64,000 nucleotides of DNA. Source: HR10 sp964615335 (GTDB lineage Bacteria > Acidobacteriota > Blastocatellia > HR10). This document shows, in pieces, positions 16,323 to 24,599 of this stretch. The notes beneath the pieces were generated by a model. That model saw only the letters and a program-made list of their open reading frames with translations. It ran no database searches and had not been told where the DNA came from. The stretch's first letter is position 1. Each line of letters begins with the position of its first letter. The stretch covers positions 186,001 through 250,000 of the forward strand of contig CAZTMT010000001.1 in NCBI GenBank assembly GCA_964615335.1, written 5' to 3'. Both the position numbers and the translations under genes were made by a program.

Positions 16323-18362
16323 ATGCTGTTGAGTCGGAAGCCAGGCGAGCGAAGATCCGGAAAGGCTGCAAGCCGAGTGCTGATCCTTTGCGGAATAAGC
16401 CTCCTTGTCCTGACAGCGGCATTCCCCCAGAGAGGGGGAGCGTTCCTCCGCATCCCAGATGCCTACCTCCGGGGACCCGTTGGAGGTCAGAGCGCGAGTA
16501 TGGAATTAGTGGGGGCTTTCGGAGGAGCCCCTCGCGATGTCCGGGTTGCCGGCATCCACGCTTATGTCGCTTCCGGTTCCGGTTTGTTTATCTTTGATCT
16601 CTCTGTCCCCTCGAGCCCGAGGATGAGGGGGAGGCTTCTTCTTCCTCGTTCTGCATGGGGAGTTGATGTCTCAAGTCCTTATGTCTATGTAGCCGATGGG
16701 GAGGCCGGCCTGCGGGTGATTGAGGTGAGATCCTCCCTCTCTCCCCAAGAGATCGGATTCTCCGACACACCCGGCGAGGCGCGAGATGTCCAGCGCGTGG
16801 GCACCTATGCCTATGTCGCGGATGGGTTGGAAGGTCTGCGGGTGATTGATGTGAGTGATCCGCGGCGTCCCCAAGAGGTCGCATTCTTTAACACACCTGG
16901 TTTCGCTCAGGGCATTCATGTTGCCGGGGGCTATGTCTACGTGGCGGATCGGGAGGCGGGCTTGTTCGTGATTGATGTGAGCAATCCCACCCGTCCTCGA
17001 GGGATCGGCTTCTATGACACTCCCGGTGGGGCATACGACGTTCACGTTAGAGATCACTACGCTTATGTGGCTGATGGAACCGCTGTGCGAGTGCTTGATG
17101 TGAGCGCTCCCTCTCGTCCCCAAGAGGTGAGTTCCCTCAAGACCCCTGGTGAGGCGCGGGACATCTATATCACCGGGCGTTATGCGTATGTGGCCGATGG
17201 GGAGATGGGCTTATGCGTGTTGGACGTGAGTGATCCCGCTCGCCCCCAACTGGTAGGGTCCTCTCGGCTATCGGGCGAGGCACGCAGCGTTCATGTCGTG
17301 GGTCGCTATGCGTATGTGGCCGATGAGAAGATGGGCTTGCGCGTGGTGGATGTGCTGGATCCCTCTAGCCCCAGGGAAGTAGGGTTCTCTCTCACACCGG
17401 GCATGGCGTGGGACGTTTATGTCGTGGGCGCGTATGCTTATGTGACTTTTGGGAAGGCGGGCCTGTGGATCATGGACGTGAGCGATCCGGCTCGTCCCCG
17501 GGAAGTGGGATTCTGCGATACACCTGGCGAGGCCATGGGTGTCTATGTTGTCGGCACCTATGCCTATGTCGCAGATGGGTTGGAAGGTCTACGAGTGATT
17601 GATGTGAGCGATCCCGCGTATCCCCGGGAGCTGGGGTTCTATGATATGCCAGGCTTTGCCCTGAACGTCTTTGTCGTTGGCCGCTCCGCTTATGTAGCAG
17701 GTTTGGATGCCGGCTTGCGCGTGATTGACGTCAGCGATCCCGCCCGCCCCTGGGAGGTTGGAGTCTACAGTACACCAGGTCCAGTTGTGGATGTGTATGT
17801 CTCCGGTCGCTATGCCTATGTGACGAGTTGGTGGATGGGCGTGCGCGCGATTGATGTCAGTGATCCCGCTCACCCGCACGAGGTGGGATTGTATGATACA
17901 CCTGGTATGGCGTGGGGCGTCCACATCGTCGGCAACTATGCCTATGTGGCGGATTGGGAGGCTGGCCTGCGTGTGGTGGATGTGAGCGATCCCGCGCATC
18001 TCCAGGAGGTGGGATTCTACGATACCCCGGGCTTGGCCGTAAGCGTCCAGATCCTCCAGAGCTATGCCTATGTGGCAGATCAAGACAGGGGCGTGCGCGT
18101 GCTGGATGTGAGTGATCTCCTGCATCCCCGAGAGCTTGGGTTCTATATCACTCCCGGCCGTGTATGGAACGTCCAAGGTTCTGGATCCTTCGTTTATGTG
18201 GCTTCTGGAGAGGGGGGATTCTTTATCCTTCGCTTCGGGGGAGATCAGGCTGGTCGTAGGCCGACCCTCTCCTCCACCCGGGATCCGGAGCCAGTCGCTC
18301 TTGGGGAAGATGGCGGCGCAACAGCCTTCCTCGCACGCAAGGAGAGGAGGCGACATCGGTGA
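16323..18362 (+). CDS. Exported LVIVD-repeat beta-propeller protein (14 repeats)
   Basis: ATG 16323 follows AAGGAGGAAAAG. The 679-residue protein has an N-terminal signal anchor (VLILCGISLLVLTAAF), then from residue 60 to about 650 it holds 14 consecutive repeats of about 42 residues with the pattern YAYVADG..GLRVIDVSDP.RP.EVGFYDTPG, the LVIVD repeat. The family folds as a beta-propeller on the cell surface or in the periplasm; two seven-bladed propellers would account for 14 units. The C-terminal tail is basic (RKERRRHR). Its stop is 7 bp from the stop of the convergent acyltransferase gene. No catalytic residues are recognisable; an adhesive or scaffold role is plausible but unproven. Confidence 0.85.
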   Translation: MLLSRKPGERRSGKAASRVLILCGISLLVLTAAFPQRGGAFLRIPDAYLRGPVGGQSASMELVGAFGGAPRDVRVAGIHAYVASGSGLFIFDLSVPSSPRMRGRLLLPRSAWGVDVSSPYVYVADGEAGLRVIEVRSSLSPQEIGFSDTPGEARDVQRVGTYAYVADGLEGLRVIDVSDPRRPQEVAFFNTPGFAQGIHVAGGYVYVADREAGLFVIDVSNPTRPRGIGFYDTPGGAYDVHVRDHYAYVADGTAVRVLDVSAPSRPQEVSSLKTPGEARDIYITGRYAYVADGEMGLCVLDVSDPARPQLVGSSRLSGEARSVHVVGRYAYVADEKMGLRVVDVLDPSSPREVGFSLTPGMAWDVYVVGAYAYVTFGKAGLWIMDVSDPARPREVGFCDTPGEAMGVYVVGTYAYVADGLEGLRVIDVSDPAYPRELGFYDMPGFALNVFVVGRSAYVAGLDAGLRVIDVSDPARPWEVGVYSTPGPVVDVYVSGRYAYVTSWWMGVRAIDVSDPAHPHEVGLYDTPGMAWGVHIVGNYAYVADWEAGLRVVDVSDPAHLQEVGFYDTPGLAVSVQILQSYAYVADQDRGVRVLDVSDLLHPRELGFYITPGRVWNVQGSGSFVYVASGEGGFFILRFGGDQAGRRPTLSSTRDPEPVALGEDGGATAFLARKERRRHR

Positions 18363-18369
18363 TCTGTGC

Positions 18370-19170
18370 TCACCGAGCTGCTTCTTGCCGATGGAACCAC
18401 CGATCCCCGCGTTCGCGCAGGACATCAAGCGTCGCCTGAAGCTCAGCGTGCTTTTGTTCCAGAAGCGATGGGCTCGCCTCCCGAGGGACAGTGATCGGAG
18501 GGCCCAACAGGACGACCGCTCGGGTGAAGGGCCTTGGGATCTGAAAGCGATCCCAACTGGGCAGCTCCCAGAAGTGTTCCGCCGAGATATGAAACGGGAG
18601 GATGGCTTGTCCCGTCCATTGGGCGAGTTTGATCGCTCCTTTTTTCGCCACGTAGACCGGTCCGCGGGGGCCATCGAGGGTGAAGGCGACGTCGAGCCCG
18701 CGCTCAAGACACGCTGCCATGAGAAGAAGAGCGCGATTCCCTCCGCGCGTGGAGGAGCCGCGCGCGGCCCCATATCCGAATCGCTGGATGAATCGGGCGA
18801 TGTACTCTCCATCGAAACTCTGGCTCGTCATCACGACGATGCCCCGCCGTTGCCAAAACCATGTCGCCAGGAAGATGCGATTGTGCCAGAAGGCATAGAT
18901 GATGCGCTTTCCGGCGCGCCGGATCTCCTCGTGATAATGCCCATCCACGACCGTCCATCGGATCGTGCGTCCGAAGGCGGCGATCCATCCATACCCGAGC
19001 AGGCCGAGCGCCCGGATGCCCCACCGCTCCCAGAACGAGTAGCGCGAGAGGTCCACCGGTTCGTAGACGCGGCGGCGTAATTCCGCGTCGCTCAGAGACG
19101 TCACAGAAGGAGCGAGGACACCGGGAGAAGGCGCGCCCTCCATCACCGATCTTCCTCCGCAATCCCTCAT
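18370..19170 (-). CDS. DUF374/lysophospholipid acyltransferase-like membrane-lipid enzyme
   Basis: The 266-residue protein carries the DUF374 acyltransferase pattern: AFWHNRIFLATWFWQ (the catalytic-type HxxxxF), ARGSSTRGGNRALLLM, AFTLDGPRGPVYVAKKGAIKLA and ILPFHISAE. The family resembles KDO2-lipid-A lauroyltransferases and acts at the inner membrane. ATG 19170 overlaps the stop of the upstream small gene by ATGA, suggesting translational coupling; ATG 19143, nine codons in and behind GGAGGAAGATCGGTG, is an alternative start. The acyl acceptor cannot be told from sequence. Confidence 0.85.
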   Translation of the reverse strand: MRDCGGRSVMEGAPSPGVLAPSVTSLSDAELRRRVYEPVDLSRYSFWERWGIRALGLLGYGWIAAFGRTIRWTVVDGHYHEEIRRAGKRIIYAFWHNRIFLATWFWQRRGIVVMTSQSFDGEYIARFIQRFGYGAARGSSTRGGNRALLLMAACLERGLDVAFTLDGPRGPVYVAKKGAIKLAQWTGQAILPFHISAEHFWELPSWDRFQIPRPFTRAVVLLGPPITVPREASPSLLEQKHAELQATLDVLRERGDRWFHRQEAAR

Positions 19171-19379
19171 CGGGAAGCCGCTTCCTGCGCTTCCAGATCC
19201 CGAATGCGCTCTTCGATCCCCTGCAGCTCGCGCTCGAGCTTCTCTTTGAGCCGCTTCAGGTACTCGATCTTCTCCCGGCGCGTGTAGAAGCGGCGGCCCC
19301 AGAGCCAGGGCTCAATCTCGCTCCAATCCAGATAAAAGCCGAAGCCAAAGGGGAAGAATCCCCAGGCGCATCCTCTCAT
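19167..19379 (-). CDS. Small aromatic/coiled-coil protein of unknown function
   Basis: ATG 19379 stands behind a perfect AAGGAGGTGA ribosome site, giving 70 residues. The first half is rich in Trp, Phe and Gly (GCAWGFFPFGFGFYLDW) and the second half is a charged helix with heptad spacing (IEYLKRLKEKLERELQGIEERIRDLE), quoted here in part as YLKRLKEKLERELQ. The layout recalls DUF5320-type small proteins, but I cannot confirm that. It overlaps the acyltransferase start by ATGA and shares its transcript. Confidence 0.75.
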   Translation of the reverse strand: MRGCAWGFFPFGFGFYLDWSEIEPWLWGRRFYTRREKIEYLKRLKEKLERELQGIEERIRDLEAQEAASR

Positions 19380-19413
19380 GAACGTCACCTCCTTCTCATG
19401 CTGCTCACGGAAG

Positions 19414-19422
19414 ATTATACCA
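19414..19422 (-). promoter_or_regulatory. Extended -10 promoter for the small coiled-coil/acyltransferase pair
   Basis: On the minus strand TGGTATAAT is a perfect extended -10 element; a TTGTCC hexamer lies 19 bp upstream. The predicted leader is about 28 nt and contains the perfect ribosome site. Confidence 0.65.
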
Positions 19423-19493
19423 GCGCGCAGGGGACTTCGGACAAGCGACGTGAAGGGACTTCCCCGAACGCCGAAGCCGAAGCGTGCGCGGAC

Positions 19494-20483
19494 TCACTCG
19501 GCGAGCTGCTCCAGATGCTTGATGAGCGCCGGGACGATCTCGAACAAATCGCCCACGATCCCGTAGTCGGCGATGTCGAAGATAGGCGCTTCCGGATCCT
19601 TATTGATAGCGACGATCGTGCGGGCTCCCTTCATGCCGACGACATGCTGGATCGCCCCAGAGATGCCGATGGCCAGATAGAGCTTCGGGGAGACCGTCTG
19701 GCCCGAGCTCCCGATCTGACGATCCATTGGGAGCCATCCGCTGTCGCAGACCGGACGCGAGGCGCCGATCTCGGCCTGAAGGACTTCGGCGAGCCTTTGA
19801 ATGAGGGCGAGGTTCTCCTGGCTGCGAATGCCCCGTCCGACGGCGACGATGCGTTCGGCCGAGCTGAGATCCACAGCCTGCTTGGCCTCGCGAAAGATCT
19901 CCTGCGGGCGCGTCCACGTGGGGACCTGACTCAGATCCACGGAGATCGCGCGAAGAGGAGCGGGCTGGTGAGCAGTTTCGACCTCATCGGCTCGAAAGGC
20001 TCCCGCCTGAAAGGTGACAAAATGCGGAGGCTCGTCAGCGAACCGGACGTCGGCGTGAATCTTCCCCTGGAAGATGGGGCGCGTGTAAATGAGGTCTCCG
20101 TTTTCGATCCGATACCCGATACAGTCGCTGATCAGGGCCTTGCCGAGCGCCGCAGCCAGCTTCGGCGCGAAATCCCGCGCCTGATAGGTGTGGCTCATGA
20201 GGACGAGCGCCGGCGCTTCCTGGCGGATCACTTCCGAGAGAGCCGCCGTGTAGCCTTCGGGCGTATAGTGGGCCAGACGCGCGTGCTCGACCACAAGGAC
20301 TTCGCGCAGCTTCTTGGAGGCCAGCTCCTCGGCCAGCTCCCGAACGTTCTCTCCCAGAACGAGAGCCGAGACGTCGCGATTGAGCTGCGCGGCCAGCCGT
20401 TGCCCGGCCACAAGCGCTTCCCAGGTCGCTCGGTGAAGCTTCCCCTGGTGATGCTCGGCGATGACAAGAAGATGAGAGCCCAT
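19494..20483 (-). CDS. etfA: Electron transfer flavoprotein subunit alpha
   Basis: The 329-residue protein has an N-terminal EtfA/B domain (LLVIAEHHQGKLHRATWEAL) and the C-terminal FAD-binding domain (GRGIRSQENLALIQRLAEVL, GSSGQTVSPKLYLAIGISGA, INKDPEAPIFDIADYGIVGD). With EtfB it carries electrons from acyl-CoA dehydrogenases to the membrane quinone pool. It begins 11 bp after etfB and is the last gene of the lipid operon. Confidence 0.96.
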   Translation of the reverse strand: MGSHLLVIAEHHQGKLHRATWEALVAGQRLAAQLNRDVSALVLGENVRELAEELASKKLREVLVVEHARLAHYTPEGYTAALSEVIRQEAPALVLMSHTYQARDFAPKLAAALGKALISDCIGYRIENGDLIYTRPIFQGKIHADVRFADEPPHFVTFQAGAFRADEVETAHQPAPLRAISVDLSQVPTWTRPQEIFREAKQAVDLSSAERIVAVGRGIRSQENLALIQRLAEVLQAEIGASRPVCDSGWLPMDRQIGSSGQTVSPKLYLAIGISGAIQHVVGMKGARTIVAINKDPEAPIFDIADYGIVGDLFEIVPALIKHLEQLAE

Positions 20484-20494
20484 CGTTCCCTCCC

Positions 20495-21274
20495 TCAGAG
20501 GACCTTGGCTTCGTACCGCAACTTCTGGACCAGTTGGGCGGCGATTTCTTCGGGCGTGCCTTCGAGAAACTCGGTTCGTTTCGCCTTGGTGGGGAAGAAG
20601 ACGCGCAGAAGCTCCTGTTTGTTGCGCAGGTCATCGGCCGAGAGCGGCAGGTCGGCGAGCGTCACACGCCGGATCTCTTTCTTTTTGGCGCCCATGATGC
20701 CCTTGAGCGTCGCATAGCGCGGCTGGTTGATCCCGGACTGAATCGTCAGCAGGGCTGGCAGCGGAAGCTCAACCCATTGGAACCAGCCGGCCTCCAGCTC
20801 GCGCTTCACGCGCACGCGATCTCCGAGCACCTCGATCTGCATGACGATCGTCGCATGAGGGAGTCCCAGGAACTCGGCCAGAATGACGCCCGTCTGCGCA
20901 TATCCGGAGTCGTCCGATTGCAGGCCCGTGAGAATGAGATCGAACGGCTCCGCGCGCAAGGCTTCGGCCAAAACACGCGCCGTCTGGAACGCATCGAGTC
21001 CTTCGAAAGCTGGATCCACAAGGTGCAGGGCGCGGTCGGCCCCTTTCGCCAACGCCTCCCGAATCGTCTGTTCGACGCGCGCCGGACCGAGCGAGCAGAC
21101 CAGGACTTCTCCCCCCCATTGCTCTTTCAAGCGCAGAGCCTCCTCCAGGGCATACGCATCCGGCTCATTGATCTCCCAGCTCAGGTCCGCTTCTTTGATC
21201 CATGTCCCCGTCTCGTTGAGACGCAGGGCGAGGTCGCGTTTGGGAACTTGCTTCAGACAGACGATGATCCGCAT
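20495..21274 (-). CDS. etfB: Electron transfer flavoprotein subunit beta
   Basis: ATG 21274 behind GAGGAGTGAGTCT gives 259 residues starting MRIIVCLKQVPKRD, the usual EtfB start. It contains the AMP-binding features of the family (EALRLKEQWGGEVLVCSLGP, LAEALRAEPFDLILTGLQS). It forms a heterodimer with EtfA. Only 4 bp separate it from the fabF stop, so beta-oxidation-type electron transfer is encoded in the same transcript as fatty-acid synthesis. Confidence 0.96.
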   Translation of the reverse strand: MRIIVCLKQVPKRDLALRLNETGTWIKEADLSWEINEPDAYALEEALRLKEQWGGEVLVCSLGPARVEQTIREALAKGADRALHLVDPAFEGLDAFQTARVLAEALRAEPFDLILTGLQSDDSGYAQTGVILAEFLGLPHATIVMQIEVLGDRVRVKRELEAGWFQWVELPLPALLTIQSGINQPRYATLKGIMGAKKKEIRRVTLADLPLSADDLRNKQELLRVFFPTKAKRTEFLEGTPEEIAAQLVQKLRYEAKVL

Positions 21275-21278
21275 AGAC

Positions 21279-22520
21279 TCACTCCTCATATCGCTTGAAG
21301 AGCAGAGCGGCGTTGGTCCCACCGAAGCCGAAAGAGTTCGAGAGGGCATATCGGATCTCGGCCCGACGAGCGCGATTCGGGACGTAATCCAGGTCGCATT
21401 CGGGATCCGGATTCTCGTAGTTGATCGTCGGCGGGAGGAGCTGGTGATAGAGAGCCAGGACGGTGATGCCCGCTTCGAGACCTCCGGCTGCGCCCAGCAG
21501 ATGTCCGGTCATGGACTTGGTCGAGCTGACGGCCAGACGATAGGCGTGCTCGCCAAAGACGCTCTTAATCGCGTAGGTCTCCAGCTTGTCATTGTAATAG
21601 GTCGAGGTCCCGTGCGCGTTGATGTAATCCACCTGCTCGGGAGCGACGCGCGCGTCGCGCAGGGCATTCTGCATGACGCGAATGGCTCCGTTGGCATCCT
21701 CCGGGGGTTGCGTGATGTGGTAGGCATCGGCGGACATCCCATAGCCGACGATCTCGGCGTAAATGCGCGCCCCTCGGGCGCGGGCGTGTTCGAGGGCTTC
21801 CAGGACCAGGATTCCCGCTCCTTCGCCGATGACGAACCCATCGCGATCGCGATCGAAAGGTCGGCTCGCGCGTTGCGGGTCGTCGTTGCGCGTCGAGAGG
21901 GCGCGCATGGCCGCGAAGCCTCCGACGCCCATGGGCGTGACGGCCGCCTCGGCTCCCCCGCAGATCATCACGTCGGCATCTCCGCGTTCGATGATCTTGA
22001 ACGCATCGCCGATGGCGTGGGCGCCGGCCGAGCAGGCCGTGCACGTCGCACTGTTAGGCCCCCGCGCTCCGAATCGGATCGAAACCTGGCCCGCCGCGAG
22101 ATTGGCGATCGCCGCCGGGATGAAGAAGGGGGAGATGCGACCAGGCCCTCCCTCGAGGAACTTCTGGTGCTCTCGCTCGATTGTCGAGAACCCTCCGATC
22201 CCCGACCCGATGTGCACGCCGACGCGCTCGGCATTCTCCGGCGTGATGCGCAGTCCGGCATCGTCCACCGCCTCTTGAGCGGCCGCGATGGCGAAGTGGA
22301 TGAACAAGTCCATCTTCTTGACCTCTTTCTTCTCGATATACTTCAGCGGATCGAAATTCTTCACCTCGGCCGCGAAGCGCACCGGGAAGTTCGAGGCATC
22401 AAAGCGCGTGATGTAGTCCACACCGCTTCGCCCTTCGATCAGACCGCGCCAGGTCTCCTCCGTCGTGTTGCCGAGGCCGCAGACCAATCCGATTCCCGTC
22501 ACAACGACTCGTCGTCTCAC
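21279..22520 (-). CDS. fabF: Beta-ketoacyl-ACP synthase II (FabF)
   Basis: GTG 22520 behind GGAGGAGGAC is chosen as start because it yields 413 residues beginning VRRRVVVTGIGLV, matching the family length; a longer frame to 22592 would overlap acpP. The catalytic Cys lies in ATCTACSAGAHAIGDAF, and the two histidines in INAHGTSTYYND and KSMTGHLLGAAGG. The enzyme extends acyl-ACP by malonyl-ACP condensation in the cytoplasm. It follows acpP directly. Confidence 0.97.
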   Translation of the reverse strand: MRRRVVVTGIGLVCGLGNTTEETWRGLIEGRSGVDYITRFDASNFPVRFAAEVKNFDPLKYIEKKEVKKMDLFIHFAIAAAQEAVDDAGLRITPENAERVGVHIGSGIGGFSTIEREHQKFLEGGPGRISPFFIPAAIANLAAGQVSIRFGARGPNSATCTACSAGAHAIGDAFKIIERGDADVMICGGAEAAVTPMGVGGFAAMRALSTRNDDPQRASRPFDRDRDGFVIGEGAGILVLEALEHARARGARIYAEIVGYGMSADAYHITQPPEDANGAIRVMQNALRDARVAPEQVDYINAHGTSTYYNDKLETYAIKSVFGEHAYRLAVSSTKSMTGHLLGAAGGLEAGITVLALYHQLLPPTINYENPDPECDLDYVPNRARRAEIRYALSNSFGFGGTNAALLFKRYEE

Positions 22521-22588
22521 GTCCTCCTCCCGCCGCTCCTTTCTCGCCCGCACCCGGAGCGCTTCCGGACGCAGGCGAGAGGGATCGC

Positions 22589-22831
22589 TCATTTTTTGTG
22601 CTTCTCGATGTATTCGATGGCGTCGCGGACGCTGACGATCTTCTCGGCGTCTTCGTCCGGGATCTCGATGCCGAATTCCTCCTCAAAGCGCATGACCAGC
22701 TCCACCGTGTCCAGAGAATCCGCACCCAGATCGTCTACGAAGCGCGCGTTCGGCGTGACTTCGGATTCGTCCACACCGAGTTCATCCACGATGATCTGCT
22801 TGACCTTCTCCTCGATCGTCGGATCTGCCAT
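22589..22831 (-). CDS. acpP: Acyl carrier protein
   Basis: The 80-residue acidic protein has the phosphopantetheine attachment Ser in GADSLDTVEL and typical flanks (FVDDLGADSLD, EEFGIEIPDEDAEKI). ATG 22831 follows AAGGAGGGAGACGT. It carries growing acyl chains between the Fab enzymes encoded around it. An own promoter may lie in the 79-bp gap after fabG. Confidence 0.98.
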   Translation of the reverse strand: MADPTIEEKVKQIIVDELGVDESEVTPNARFVDDLGADSLDTVELVMRFEEEFGIEIPDEDAEKIVSVRDAIEYIEKHKK

Positions 22832-22864
22832 ACGTCTCCCTCCTTGGTCTGGCGTTGATATGTA

Positions 22865-22894
22865 ATTTTACGCTGCGAGCGGCTGAGCGAGCAA
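22865..22894 (-). promoter_or_regulatory. Possible internal promoter for acpP-fabF-etfBA
   Basis: TTGCTC, an 18-bp spacer and TAAAAT lie in the only sizeable gap of the operon, just upstream of acpP. Extra acyl carrier protein expression would make sense, but the -35 match is partial. Confidence 0.4.
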
Positions 22895-22910
22895 CGGACG
22901 CGCAGAGCAC

Positions 22911-23654
22911 TCACATGTAGAGCCCTCCGTTGATGTTGAGGACGTGGCCCGTGATATAGCCGGCCTCTTCGGAGGCGAGGAAGAGAACGCCGGCGGCCAC
23001 GTCGGCTCCGGTGCCCATGCGCCGCAAGGGGATCAGCGCGAGTATCTCTTGTCGCATCTCTTCGCTGAGCGCTCGCGTCATCGCCGTATCAATGAATCCG
23101 GGGGCGACGGCATTCACCGTGATGTTTCGAGAGGCGACCTCGCGCGCGAGCGCTTTCGTGAATCCGATGATCCCGGCTTTGGAGGCCGCGTAATTGGAGA
23201 CGCCCACGTTTCCCATCTGTCCCATGACCGAGGTGATGTTGATGATCCGGCCGTAACGCGCCCGCAGCATCGTGGGCAAAACGGCCTGGCAGCAGAGAAA
23301 GACGCTCGTCAGATTCGTCTGCAGGACCAGATCCCACTCCTCGCGCTTCATGCGAAGCAGCAGGGCATCGCGCGTGATGCCGGCGTTGTTCACCAGAATG
23401 TCAATGCGCCCCCATTCTGAGAGGACGCGGCTGACGGCTTGTTTCACCTGCTCGGCGTCGGTCACATCGGTCGGCAGTGCGAGCGCGCGCCGCCCGCGAG
23501 AGCGGATCTCCTCGGCGACGCTTTCCAACTTCTCCCGCGTGCGCGCGAGCACGGCGACATCGGCTCCGTGCTCGGCCAGAGCGAGCGCGCAATCCCTCCC
23601 GATCCCTTGCGACGCTCCCGTGACGATCGCAGTGCGTCCGTCCAGGCGAATCAC
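22911..23654 (-). CDS. fabG: 3-oxoacyl-ACP reductase (FabG)
   Basis: The 247-residue short-chain dehydrogenase shows the NADPH-binding GASQGIGRDCALALAEHG, NNAGITRD, and catalytic Tyr-Lys in YAASKAGIIGFTKALA. It reduces 3-oxoacyl-ACP in fatty-acid elongation. The start overlaps the fabD stop by ATGA, so the two are translationally coupled. Confidence 0.97.
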   Translation of the reverse strand: MIRLDGRTAIVTGASQGIGRDCALALAEHGADVAVLARTREKLESVAEEIRSRGRRALALPTDVTDAEQVKQAVSRVLSEWGRIDILVNNAGITRDALLLRMKREEWDLVLQTNLTSVFLCCQAVLPTMLRARYGRIINITSVMGQMGNVGVSNYAASKAGIIGFTKALAREVASRNITVNAVAPGFIDTAMTRALSEEMRQEILALIPLRRMGTGADVAAGVLFLASEEAGYITGHVLNINGGLYM

Positions 23655-24586
23655 AGACCCAACTCCTTGAGAGTCTCTTCCAGAGAGGCCGGATCCTCGA
23701 CAGTGAGGGTGCGGGCGGAGCGCTCGATCTGCCGGATGAGGCCCGAGAGCACGCGCCCCGGCCCGACTTCGATGAACGTCGTGACACCCTCACCGAGAAG
23801 CCGACGGATGGACTCCTCCCATCGCACGGGGCGCGAGACCTGCCGCCGCAATCCCTCGCGCGCGGCCTCGGCCGTTCGGACGATCTCCGCATCCACGTTG
23901 TTGACCACGGGGATGACCGGATCGGAGAACGTCGCGCGCGCCAAATCCTCCGCGAGCCGTTCTTCGGCCGGTCTCATGAGGGAGCAGTGAAACGGAGCGC
24001 TCACCGGAAGCGGGACGACGCGACGCGCTCCGCGCTCGCGCAAAAGGGCGAGGGCGCGCTCGACAGCCTCCTTATGCCCGGCGATCACGATCTGCTGCGG
24101 GGAATTGAAATTGGCTGGAGCGCACACCTGGCCCTGAGCCGCTTCGCGACAGGCCTGCTCGACGACCTCCGCCGGCAGGCCCAGGATCGCCGCCATTGCG
24201 CCCTGACCCACAGGAACAGCCTCCTGCATGTATTGCCCGCGCCGCCGCACCAGATTCACGGCCTCTTCAAAAGCGAGCGCTCGGGCTGCGACAAGCGCCG
24301 TGTATTCGCCCAGGCTGTGTCCGGCGACAAAACAGGGGCGCACGCCCGCTTCTTCCAGGACGCGATAGCAGGCCCAGGAGACTGTCAAAATGGCCGGCTG
24401 CGTGTTCTCCGTCCGCTTGAGATCTTCATCGGCGCCTTCGAAGCAGAGCCGGCTGAGCGAAAATCCGAGCGCGGCGTCGGCGCACTCGAAGACCTCTCGC
24501 GCCCGGGGATACGCCTCGGCCATACGTCGCCCCATCCCACTGTATTGCGACCCCTGGCCGGGGAAGACACAGGCGATCCGATTCAT
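23651..24586 (-). CDS. fabD: Malonyl-CoA:ACP transacylase (FabD)
   Basis: ATG 24586 behind ACGGAGGACGTCCG gives 311 residues starting MNRIACVFPGQGSQ. The nucleophile Ser is in GHSLGEYTAL and the catalytic His in SAPFHCSLM. It loads malonate on acyl carrier protein. It sits between fabH and fabG with almost no spacing (13 bp after fabH). Confidence 0.97.
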   Translation of the reverse strand: MNRIACVFPGQGSQYSGMGRRMAEAYPRAREVFECADAALGFSLSRLCFEGADEDLKRTENTQPAILTVSWACYRVLEEAGVRPCFVAGHSLGEYTALVAARALAFEEAVNLVRRRGQYMQEAVPVGQGAMAAILGLPAEVVEQACREAAQGQVCAPANFNSPQQIVIAGHKEAVERALALLRERGARRVVPLPVSAPFHCSLMRPAEERLAEDLARATFSDPVIPVVNNVDAEIVRTAEAAREGLRRQVSRPVRWEESIRRLLGEGVTTFIEVGPGRVLSGLIRQIERSARTLTVEDPASLEETLKELGL

Positions 24587-24599
24587 CGGACGTCCTCCG

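Noticed and set aside
19434..19480. Terminator hairpin after etfA
   Set aside because: The two GGGACTTC-like stretches are direct, not inverted, so they cannot pair.
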